Positions 1-5,839 of a stretch of DNA of 7,196 nt are shown in pieces. This DNA is from an uncultured Bacteroidota bacterium (lineage in GTDB: Bacteria; Bacteroidota; Bacteroidia; Chitinophagales; Chitinophagaceae). Location of the stretch: NCBI GenBank assembly GCA_903912435.1, contig CAIWHI010000988.1, positions 1-7,196 of the forward strand, in the 5' to 3' direction. A program made the position numbers and the translations under genes. Numbering within the stretch: position 1 is the stretch's first letter; each line of letters opens with the position of its first letter. The notes under the pieces were generated by a model that was not told where the DNA came from, searched no databases, and was given only the letters and a program-made list of their open reading frames with translations.

Positions 1-283
1 CCAGATACTTCAGGATTTTGGACTGTTCGTCGGTGGTAATCGATTTGCCCTCATTGGCCGCCTTAGCTGCCATGCGGGGCACTATTTTGTTCCATTGCTC
101 CACTGTCTTGCCCGATGGGTTTTTCGCCTTATGGCACATCGCACACTTAGATTCATACAGTGCCTTCTCTTCTTCAAGAGAGTTATTAGCATCAGCTACA
201 GCCGTTACGCCTTTATGGTTAGGCTTCAATTTTGGGTTACACGCCGCCAAAACCACAATTGAAAGGATGAGTATTTTCTTCAT
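1..283 (-). CDS. Small c-type cytochrome lipoprotein (partial, C-terminus beyond the window)
   Basis: The reading frame starts at the ATG at 283 and is open to the left edge; 94 residues are visible. It begins with a lipoprotein signal peptide: two lysines, a hydrophobic run and the lipobox LAAC, with Cys15 as the expected lipidated residue. The residues after Cys15 (NPKLKP) are not acidic, so I see no surface-export signal, and anchoring facing the periplasm is likely. A single heme-attachment motif CAMCH lies at residues 47-51 (Cys47, Cys50, His51). Met71 in a PRM context is a candidate distal heme ligand, and the segment up to KYL at residue 94 resembles the closing helix of small monoheme cytochromes. 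The likely role is periplasmic electron transfer; the partner cannot be told. The gene starts 12 bases after the stop codon of the FrnE-like gene, so the two may be co-transcribed. No Shine-Dalgarno sequence is visible. Confidence 0.85.
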   Translation of the reverse strand, partial: MKKILILSIVVLAACNPKLKPNHKGVTAVADANNSLEEEKALYESKCAMCHKAKNPSGKTVEQWNKIVPRMAAKAANEGKSITTDEQSKILKYL

Positions 284-295
284 AAAATTATTGTT

Positions 296-997
296 TTAGC
301 AATTACCATCTATAGAGCACATAGCTCCAGATTCTGTATCATCGGGTAGGGTGGTGTTGGCCACATTTTCCTTCCAGGCTTTCTGTAAAGTAGATAGGAA
401 AACAGGGCTTGGCTGTGCGCCCGAAATCCCATATTTATTATCAATTACAAAAAAGGGTACACCTGTTATGCCATACCTCTGTGCAGTGGCTATATCATAT
501 TCTACATCCACAGCACATTCATTACTGTTGAGCATGGCATTCACCAATGCCGGATTCAGACCTATTTCTTTGCCTAAAGCTATCAAAGTAGGCTTGTCCT
601 CAATATTCTTGCCTTCGGTAAAATAGGCCCTGAACAAGCGTTCTTCAGCCGCATCACCCAGGCCTTCCTGTTTAGCCATTTGTATCAGCCTGTGGGCATC
701 AAATGTATTGGCCAAAACCGAAATATCGAAATTATACTCCAGTCCTTCTTCCTTTGCTGAATTCACCAGGTTCACATGCACCTTTTCCCAGTACTCCCTG
801 GTTTGTCCCTTCCTTTCGGCCAGGTAGGTATAAATGTCCTTGCCTAGTTCGTACTTAATGCTAGGGTCTAGCTGGAAACTATGCCAGATAATATTTATTT
901 TGTCTTTGTGGTCAAATTGGGCTAATGCTGCCTCTAGTTTCCGCTTGCCTATATAGCAAAACGGGCACATTATGTCCGACCAGATATCTATATTCAT
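296..997 (-). CDS. FrnE/DsbA-family thiol oxidoreductase (2-hydroxychromene-2-carboxylate isomerase-like fold)
   Basis: This complete protein of 233 residues has the thioredoxin-fold plus helical-insert layout of the FrnE branch of the DsbA family. The N-terminal strand IDIWSD leads into the active-site motif CPFC (Cys11, Cys14). The cis-proline loop GVPFF is at residues 179-183 and is followed by SGAQP at 192-196, a typical FrnE signature. There is no signal peptide, so it should act in the cytoplasm, probably in disulfide exchange or isomerisation and redox stress; the natural substrate is unknown. The last seven residues form a C-X5-C pair (Cys227, Cys233), which may be a second redox pair resembling the C-terminal CX4C described for Deinococcus FrnE. 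Another Cys is at 161. The ATG at 997 is the natural start because IDIWSD follows directly. A 9-bp inverted repeat sits 18 bases upstream. I am sure of the family, less so of the role. Confidence 0.9.
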   Translation of the reverse strand: MNIDIWSDIMCPFCYIGKRKLEAALAQFDHKDKINIIWHSFQLDPSIKYELGKDIYTYLAERKGQTREYWEKVHVNLVNSAKEEGLEYNFDISVLANTFDAHRLIQMAKQEGLGDAAEERLFRAYFTEGKNIEDKPTLIALGKEIGLNPALVNAMLNSNECAVDVEYDIATAQRYGITGVPFFVIDNKYGISGAQPSPVFLSTLQKAWKENVANTTLPDDTESGAMCSIDGNC

Positions 998-1014
998 GAG
1001 GGTGTTGTTTTAGG

Positions 1015-1037
1015 TATATCCTTAGAAGAAGGATATA
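1015..1037. promoter_or_regulatory. Inverted repeat upstream of the FrnE-like gene (possible operator or leader hairpin)
   Basis: TATATCCTT (1015-1023) and AAGGATATA (1029-1037) are perfect 9-bp inverted arms separated by five bases. The element ends 18 bases before the start codon of the FrnE-like gene, which reads leftwards. That position fits a repressor or activator site, or a hairpin in the 5' leader. I found no TAnnTTTG element on the minus strand close by, so the promoter that this would control is not identified. Confidence 0.4.
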
Positions 1038-1130
1038 GGTGTTAGGTAAATTAATGGCAATTTAATCATAATGCTTATAATTTTCAGAAATGCCTAAAAA
1101 CGATATTCGGTTATTCTGAAATCTAAAAAC

Positions 1131-1172
1131 TACTGTCAGAAACTTTAGGATATGACACCCTCTCCTTTGGAG
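1131..1172. repeat. REP-like repeat, left half copy
   Basis: This 42-base stretch matches 1239-1280 at 35 of 42 positions without gaps. It contains the lead-in TACTGTCAGAAAC and the first arm of the palindrome (CCCTCTCC), then breaks off after TTTGGAG, where the full copy continues into the second arm. It is therefore a truncated or decayed copy. Just after it lies a perfect 10-base palindrome, ACAAATTTGT (1175-1184). Confidence 0.6.
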
Positions 1173-1238
1173 TAACAAATTTGTAGCACAAAAGTTCTTT
1201 GAATAGGACATGGCCAATCGGTGCAAGTCTCCAAAAAA

Positions 1239-1297
1239 TACTGTCAGAAACGCCTGGATACGGCACCCTCTCCTTGGGAGAGGGCCGGGGTGAGGCC
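1239..1297. repeat. REP-like palindromic intergenic repeat, full copy
   Basis: This is the most complete copy. A unique-looking lead-in (1239-1265) is followed by a perfect 8-bp hairpin, CCCTCTCC (1266-1273) and GGAGAGGG (1277-1284) with loop TTG, and then by a GC-rich tail, GGCCGGGGTGAGGCC (1283-1297), which begins and ends with GGCC. From memory, the core 'CCCTCTCC...GGAGAGGG...GGGGTGAGGC' is a widespread intergenic repeat in Bacteroidota genomes. Its GC content contrasts with the AT-rich flanks. It could act as a transcript-end hairpin, but there is no T-run after it in either direction. Confidence 0.7.
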
Positions 1298-1360
1298 ACC
1301 TAATAGCAATCCGATTTTACCTAGCAAGTCCCATGAAAACCAATACTTGTCAATCGCATA

Positions 1361-1376
1361 GGGCCGGCGTGAGGCC
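1361..1376. repeat. REP-like repeat, right-end fragment
   Basis: GGGCCGGCGTGAGGCC matches 1282-1297 of the full copy at 15 of 16 positions. Only the right-hand tail is present; the palindrome arms and lead-in are absent. Together with the left half copy at 1131-1172 it brackets the full copy. Confidence 0.5.
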
Positions 1377-1470
1377 TCCATTTGACAATAATTTTCCTCT
1401 ACAAACAAAAATCGTCAATAGCAGCAGCGCATTTTGAGGTTTTGGAATTATAAAGCGATAACAAGTTGTC

Positions 1471-1490
1471 ACTTTACATGAAACTAAAGT
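1471..1490 (-). terminator. Weak hairpin directly after the T9SS nuclease-like gene
   Basis: ACTTTA (1471-1476) and TAAAGT (1485-1490) are perfect 6-bp arms around an 8-base loop, abutting the TAG stop of the minus-strand gene. An overlapping alternative stem AAGT/ACTT lies at 1463-1474. The stem is AT-rich and no T-run follows on the minus strand, so intrinsic termination would be weak; the hairpin may only stabilise the 3' end. Confidence 0.25.
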
Positions 1491-2855
1491 CTAGTTCCTC
1501 TCAATTTCCTGCTCCAATATAAGGTTATGCCCAGTACGGATTATAAGTTTATAAATACCCTTATCCAGCTTGCATTTTACTTTGGTAGTCGTCCCTTTTA
1601 CATTAAATTTCTCTTTAACCACCTGCTTACCCAGCGCATCATATACCTCCAATTTTAAATCCTGGCCTATCAAAGCATCACTAAATTGCAGGCTTATTTT
1701 CTTGCCAATAGGGGATATTACTTTTATTTCTTCCTTAAAGTAAATAGGTACATTATTTATTTCAGGGTCAGCTACACTTTTACCTGTTGTATTACTGCTT
1801 ATTTCCAGGCTGGCTATTACTGGGTATTTATTTGAGAAATTATAGAGTGCATCAAGTACTTCCGGTGACAAACTTATATTTGTTACAGGAGTATTATTAT
1901 TTATGGATTTTCCCAACCTGTTTCCATCATTCCCCAAAGTGGTGTAAGAATTAGGGATGTATTTGATGTAGTTAGTATTGTTCATAATCCAGGGTGATAA
2001 AAGAATATGGTCGTACCAGTTTTTAGCACCACCTGCTGAACCGCATTTATTGGGCACACCCTCAGTTTCTCTGGTTGAAGTAGTAAGGTATTTTGCAAAA
2101 GCAATATCATGTTCCCAATCAGCCGGATATTTCAATTGCATATCAGGATAAAAAGGTGGGTCATAAAACCTGAAATTACTATCAGCAGGGGCTACCAATG
2201 TTTGGTAAGTAGCCTCCATTGAGTTGTGTAAATTAAAATCACCCATATTAATCATGTTGGGCAGGTGATGGAAATGTTTCTTTATCAGGTTCATTTCCAC
2301 AGCTATTTGGCTACCTCTAACTTCCTCATTATCATCGCCTGATTTATCATGGTTTAAAGTGACATACAAAAAGGTGGTATCTTGAGTATTGGCAAGATTA
2401 GGGTCTTTGTAATATAATTTATAGGTATTGAAATCGGTAATATTAGTATAGGATGAAACGAGCGAAACAAAACCGAATTTAGCTGGATTATAATATAGCA
2501 CACTCATATTATCACTACGTGCCTCATTTGTCATAGGGCAATAGGCATATCTTTTTTGATTGTTATTTAACGCATATTCCATTATTGAATCCGCAAATCC
2601 CCTGGATGCAATACCATATTTATCATTTGGACCAACTGGTATTGAAGCCATTTTTTCCATTGATAAAATATCTGGTTGCACGTATTTGATAATGGTATTC
2701 AGGTATTTATGGTAAGCGCTATTTGGCCCCTGGCAGCCATTGCCATAATAGAGCACATTATAGGCCATTATTTTAACGGTATCCTTTTGTGCCAGTAAAT
2801 TGTTGGTAAATAAAACAAACGTAAACAGTAATGTGAAATAGGTGGATTTCCTCAT
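1491..2855 (-). CDS. Secreted endonuclease/exonuclease/phosphatase-fold protein with T9SS type A sorting domain; active site appears altered
   Basis: The protein has 454 residues when started at the ATG at 2855; a TTG at 2870 is open in frame but would put five extra residues before the signal peptide. Residues 1-23 are a signal peptide ending in LLAQ. The nuclease/phosphatase fold follows: AYN with Asn33, PDILSM at 61-66, the HxKSG-type motif at 169-173, Arg180, GDFN at 205-208, and DHILLS at 282-287. Residues about 375-454 form a C-terminal beta domain (LEVYDALGKQV, then LDKGIYKLII) typical of T9SS type A tails, implying export across the outer membrane and tail removal. The usual C-terminal SDHxPV motif, which carries the catalytic His and its Asp, is SNKYPV here (341-346), and Lys68 occupies the usual metal-binding Glu position unless the alignment shifts by one. 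It may bind a phosphodiester ligand without cutting, or use other residues. Substrate unknown. Confidence 0.85.
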   Translation of the reverse strand: MRKSTYFTLLFTFVLFTNNLLAQKDTVKIMAYNVLYYGNGCQGPNSAYHKYLNTIIKYVQPDILSMEKMASIPVGPNDKYGIASRGFADSIMEYALNNNQKRYAYCPMTNEARSDNMSVLYYNPAKFGFVSLVSSYTNITDFNTYKLYYKDPNLANTQDTTFLYVTLNHDKSGDDNEEVRGSQIAVEMNLIKKHFHHLPNMINMGDFNLHNSMEATYQTLVAPADSNFRFYDPPFYPDMQLKYPADWEHDIAFAKYLTTSTRETEGVPNKCGSAGGAKNWYDHILLSPWIMNNTNYIKYIPNSYTTLGNDGNRLGKSINNNTPVTNISLSPEVLDALYNFSNKYPVIASLEISSNTTGKSVADPEINNVPIYFKEEIKVISPIGKKISLQFSDALIGQDLKLEVYDALGKQVVKEKFNVKGTTTKVKCKLDKGIYKLIIRTGHNLILEQEIERN

Positions 2856-2867
2856 AATAAAAGTCGG

Positions 2868-2875
2868 CAAAACTA
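2868..2875 (-). promoter_or_regulatory. Candidate Bacteroidota -7 element for the T9SS nuclease-like gene
   Basis: Read on the minus strand this is TAGTTTTG, a full match to TAnnTTTG. It ends 12 bases before the ATG at 2855, so the transcript leader would be only a few bases long. I see no TTG at the usual -33 spacing, which lowers confidence. Confidence 0.35.
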
Positions 2876-3032
2876 TTAAATCTGCCTTTTGGTATTTTGG
2901 GTAAAGTTATTTGCCTATCAAGAAGTTTTAATTCTGAAACCTAATGGTAATGTAAGCTTAACATACCCAATCCCAACGTGCAGAAACAAATAGGTGATTA
3001 TCTATCCAAAAGGTTAAAATAGGGAGGTAAAG

Positions 3033-3110
3033 ATGGATTGGAATAGATTCATGTGTGGATATAGTATTTTCAGATTATTTTTGATGGCTAATGGGTTTGT
3101 TGTCATATAG
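3033..3110 (+). other. Possible 25-codon upstream ORF with a strong ribosome site, overlapping the lipoprotein start
   Basis: An ATG at 3033 is preceded at five bases' distance by AGGGAGG (3021-3027), the best Shine-Dalgarno-like sequence I noticed in the window. The frame runs 25 codons to a TAG at 3108-3110 and overlaps the first 20 bases of the lipoprotein gene in another frame. It could be a leader peptide that couples translation to the lipoprotein gene, or chance. The peptide, which starts MDWNRFMCGY, resembles nothing I know. Confidence 0.2.
3076..3083 (+). promoter_or_regulatory. Weak candidate -7 element upstream of the Ig-like lipoprotein
   Basis: TATTTTTG matches TAnnTTTG but lies within a T-rich run, and no TTG stands at the -33 spacing. 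It would start the transcript at about the ATG at 3091, giving a nearly leaderless message. It is also incompatible with a role for the upstream ORF at 3033. Weak evidence. Confidence 0.15.
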
Positions 3111-4563
3111 ATTATTATCGTTGTTCCTGCTACTTACTTGTATGGGGTGCGCAAATATTACCGCTCCTACAGGAGGTAAAAGGGATTTAATCCCCCCAAA
3201 GTTATTACATATCAGCCCTGCCGATTCTTTGAAGAACACCAGGGTAAGCAAGATAGAGCTGAATTTTGATGAATATATTACAGTAAGTGATGCTATCAAA
3301 GAGGTGCAGATTTCACCTTTATTGACCATTGCTCCCACCGTTACAGGTCTCAATAAACATGTTATAGTTAAGATTGTTGATTCCTTGTTGGAAGACAGTA
3401 CTACATACAGATTAAGTTTTGGAAATGCTATTAAGGATGTTCACGAGGGCAATGCATTTTCTAAATATACTTATACATTTAGTACCTGTTCTTATTTCGA
3501 TTCCCTTATGCTTAAGGGGAATGTAATCAACGCCGCCACTGGCCTGCCCGATACTGGTGGTGTAATGATAGAATTATATGCCATCAAAGAAAATGATAGT
3601 GCGGTAGTGCGTCACAAACCTAAATACGTCACCAGGTGCGATAATAAAGGTAAGTTTGTAATAAGCGGATTGCCAAAAAGGGAATTTAGGATTTACGCAC
3701 TAAAGGACGATAATTCAAATCTTATCTACGATGGAGGCAACGAAATGATAGCATTCAATAATCAATCAATATGGGCTGGTGATACAAGTGCAGCACTGCT
3801 TACCCTCAGGTTGTTTACTGAAATTGCTGATACAACCGCGAAAAAATCAGCCAAAGATTCACTGAAAAGCACTGATAAAATGGGTTTACGTGGAAAGATT
3901 AAAGCAACAAATGATCTTAAAATATACTCTGTAAATATCGACACTGGCAATATAAGTAAGCGCACTTTTGATGTGAATAAAAATATTGTTATATCATTTG
4001 CCCAGCTACCTCAGCTAAATAAAGAAAAGATAAGTCTGGCCTATGAAAAAGATGGGGCTCAGTTGCCTGCACTAATAACCTACATTCAGGATACAGCTAA
4101 ACCCAATGAATTACAAATCAAAACCAATTGGTTAGAAAATACGGTATATACACTAAGGCTGGCAAAGGGTTTCGCAAAAGATACAGCCAATGTAGATATT
4201 GTACCATCAAAATATATTTTTCATACACTTGATGATGAGGATTACGGGAAAATCGTGGTTAACCTTCCATCAAAATATAGTAGCTCATCACCTAAGCCTG
4301 ATTATTTATTGATGGTAAACAATGCTAAGGATACGGTTTACCTTAAAGCCATTACCGATACCAATATTCGCATCAGTCGATTAGTGCCAGATAAATATAC
4401 CTTCAGAGTTATTGCTGATAAAAACCACAATGGAAAGTGGGACACCGGTGACCTCTTCGGTAAATTACAACCTGAAGAAGTTATACCTTATTCCGAGCCT
4501 GTTGTATTAAGGCCGGGATGGGACAATACCATAGATTTTGAACCTAAGAAAGTAACAAAATAG
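3091..4563 (+). CDS. Ig-like (Big_5/SbsA-type) domain lipoprotein of the Bacteroidota
   Basis: This complete 490-residue protein starts at the first in-frame ATG after a TGA at 3082. Residues 1-20 are a lipoprotein signal peptide with Cys20 as the likely lipidated residue, although a Cys at -3 makes the lipobox CMGC unusual. The following NITAPTGGKRD...PPK stretch is characteristic of a Bacteroidota lipoprotein family. Residues about 35-133 form an SbsA-type Ig-like domain (LNFDEYI at 57-63, closing on YTYTFSTC). Residues about 139-240 resemble a carboxypeptidase-regulatory/CnaB-like beta sandwich with LKDDNSNLIYDGG at 204-216. A second Ig-like region spans about 265-380, and a similar beta domain with DKNHNGKWDTGD (443-454) ends near Trp478. 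The two Asp/Asn-rich loops look able to bind calcium. No acidic surface-export signal follows Cys20. I see no catalytic motif; a structural or binding role in the envelope is likely. Confidence 0.8.
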   Translation: MGLLSYRLLSLFLLLTCMGCANITAPTGGKRDLIPPKLLHISPADSLKNTRVSKIELNFDEYITVSDAIKEVQISPLLTIAPTVTGLNKHVIVKIVDSLLEDSTTYRLSFGNAIKDVHEGNAFSKYTYTFSTCSYFDSLMLKGNVINAATGLPDTGGVMIELYAIKENDSAVVRHKPKYVTRCDNKGKFVISGLPKREFRIYALKDDNSNLIYDGGNEMIAFNNQSIWAGDTSAALLTLRLFTEIADTTAKKSAKDSLKSTDKMGLRGKIKATNDLKIYSVNIDTGNISKRTFDVNKNIVISFAQLPQLNKEKISLAYEKDGAQLPALITYIQDTAKPNELQIKTNWLENTVYTLRLAKGFAKDTANVDIVPSKYIFHTLDDEDYGKIVVNLPSKYSSSSPKPDYLLMVNNAKDTVYLKAITDTNIRISRLVPDKYTFRVIADKNHNGKWDTGDLFGKLQPEEVIPYSEPVVLRPGWDNTIDFEPKKVTK

Positions 4564-4592
4564 GGTAGCCTGGTTAATGTATAATTTGGGGT

Positions 4593-5795
4593 TTACAGTG
4601 CATAATCACTTAAATACTCAAAGCGCCTGGTCAATTTACCATTTTCGCAAATAGTAGCCCTTTTTAGGATGTCACTTTCAGGTTTCAATAATTCAGGCAA
4701 GATGAATTTCTCAAAATGCTGTCCGAAATAGGATGCGGCATCCCTGGGCAGTTCATTAGGCAGGTTATCCACAGCCATCACATCTATCACCTCTTTAGTA
4801 TTCTGGTAGGGTGCCACCTGGGTACCACTATACCTATCAACCCCATAAACCGGATTGGCTATAGTAGTTGAACCCAAATTGATTGGCACAGAGCCATCTA
4901 CATCGCAGGTTATATCAGCAACCACACTTATCCGCCAGTCCAGACGTTTGATGCCATCCTTGTCAAATAATCGGGCAATACGTTTTTCCCAGTAAATGCC
5001 ATTCATCAGCAAATCAGCCTGGTTTACATAGGCGCTAAACAAGCATTTATAGGCCTCTGGGTGGGCATGGAAATCATCCCTGTGAAAAAGGTCATTATCC
5101 TTACGCGCATAAAGGTTAGCCCCTTTAAGGTGGGTGAAAACAGGGTATTCATATTGATGAGTAAGGAAGTCGGCAGGCTCAACACATTCTATATCCAGTT
5201 GGGTAAGAATATCCAGAACCCCTGAGGCCACCTTGCCCGAACCTGTTACTACAATCTTTATATTAGGTAACTTAATATGCTCATAGGATGCAATTAGCTC
5301 CTTATAGTTTTTGAGTGCATTGGCCTCGGGTAGGGTATACAAGCCCGATTTGCGCCCATAGGTAAGCAATCCATTATGCGCCCCTACAATACCCGCAAAA
5401 AATCCAAAACCTAATATTCGTTGTTCGTCCTGGTAAGTAAGGCACTCATAATCTATCATCCTGATTTGCTTTTCTATCAGGGCCCTCATCAGGTTTTGGT
5501 TATGAGGCTGTTTCTTTTTTGTATGGGAGAAGAAGAAATAGGTTTTGCCGGGCATTAGTGCATCTGCAGGCACTTCTTTAATACCCAGCAGGATATCACA
5601 ATTGCTTAGGTCATTGCTCAATTCTATTCCCTGGCCCAAATATTCCTCATCTGAATAACATCGGGTGGGGGAGGGTTCCACTAATATTTTGATATGCGAA
5701 TAGGTAGATTGAATAAAAGCGCACTGTTTGGGAGTGAGGGCCACACGTTGGTCTGGTTGCTTTTTCTTTTCTCTAATCAATCCTATCCGGAGCAT
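4593..5795 (-). CDS. Lysine-ketoglutarate reductase (LKR)/saccharopine dehydrogenase-like NAD(P)-dependent oxidoreductase
   Basis: The 400-residue protein has the alanine-dehydrogenase/PNT-like N-terminal domain and Rossmann domain of saccharopine-forming and saccharopine-cleaving enzymes. It resembles most the N-terminal LKR half of the animal and plant bifunctional enzyme, which condenses lysine with 2-oxoglutarate to saccharopine. Matching landmarks, from memory of the family, are R18 in QRVALTP, LGIKEVP with Lys73, KTYFFFSHT with His91 (the likely acid-base pair), RMIDYE (112-117), GFGFFAG (129-135), the nucleotide loop TGSGKVASG (184-192), NGIYWE (265-270), ADITCDVDGS (293-302) and VDNLPNELP (342-350). 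It lacks the C-terminal saccharopine-cleaving domain, and no partner gene lies in the window. Lysine catabolism is the likely role, but alternative amino-acid substrates are possible. The gene converges with the lipoprotein gene across 29 bases and diverges from hscB across 44. The ATG at 5795 matches the family's N-terminus. Confidence 0.8.
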   Translation of the reverse strand: MLRIGLIREKKKQPDQRVALTPKQCAFIQSTYSHIKILVEPSPTRCYSDEEYLGQGIELSNDLSNCDILLGIKEVPADALMPGKTYFFFSHTKKKQPHNQNLMRALIEKQIRMIDYECLTYQDEQRILGFGFFAGIVGAHNGLLTYGRKSGLYTLPEANALKNYKELIASYEHIKLPNIKIVVTGSGKVASGVLDILTQLDIECVEPADFLTHQYEYPVFTHLKGANLYARKDNDLFHRDDFHAHPEAYKCLFSAYVNQADLLMNGIYWEKRIARLFDKDGIKRLDWRISVVADITCDVDGSVPINLGSTTIANPVYGVDRYSGTQVAPYQNTKEVIDVMAVDNLPNELPRDAASYFGQHFEKFILPELLKPESDILKRATICENGKLTRRFEYLSDYAL

Positions 5796-5801
5796 CTTTC
5801 G

Positions 5802-5809
5802 TAATTTTG
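5802..5809 (+). promoter_or_regulatory. Candidate -7 element for hscB
   Basis: TAATTTTG matches TAnnTTTG exactly. A start about six bases downstream gives a leader of roughly 24 bases before the ATG at 5840. No TTG stands at the -33 spacing. It lies two bases from an opposing element at 5812-5819. Confidence 0.45.
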
Positions 5810-5811
5810 TG

Positions 5812-5819
5812 CAAAGATA
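5812..5819 (-). promoter_or_regulatory. Candidate -7 element for the LKR-like gene
   Basis: On the minus strand this reads TATCTTTG, a full match to TAnnTTTG. The expected transcript start is about ten bases before the ATG at 5795. The nearest upstream TTG on that strand (5845-5847) is 25 bases away, slightly beyond the usual spacing. Confidence 0.45.
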
Positions 5820-5839
5820 AGTTACTCAACCGTTTTTAC

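Larger units (their letters stand above)
998..1490. other. Gene-free intergenic stretch of 493 bases
   Basis: I found no supportable coding frame here on either strand. The stretch lies between the start of the FrnE-like gene and the end of the T9SS nuclease-like gene, both on the minus strand, so it must hold the promoter of the former and the transcript end of the latter. It contains the inverted repeat at 1015-1037, the REP-like copies at 1131-1172, 1239-1297 and 1361-1376, and a weak hairpin next to the stop codon at 1471-1490. A short 'TCAGAAATGCCTA' at 1084-1096 resembles the repeat lead-in (11 of 13 against the full copy) but may be chance. Confidence 0.7.

Noticed and set aside
18..299. 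Open frame of 93 residues on the plus strand
   Set aside because: It lies antisense to the cytochrome gene, whose frame has a lipobox and a CAMCH heme motif; the plus-strand translation shows no family features.
351..626. Open frame of 91 residues on the plus strand
   Set aside because: Antisense to the well-supported FrnE-like gene; no recognisable features.
1239..1376. CRISPR array
   Set aside because: Only one full and two half copies, with unequal spacing and truncation at different ends; no regular repeat-spacer pattern.
3075..3353. Open frame of 92 residues on the minus strand
   Set aside because: Antisense to the start of the Ig-like lipoprotein gene, which has a signal peptide and domain match.
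3762..3965. Open frame of 67 residues on the minus strand
   Set aside because: Antisense within the lipoprotein gene; no support of its own.
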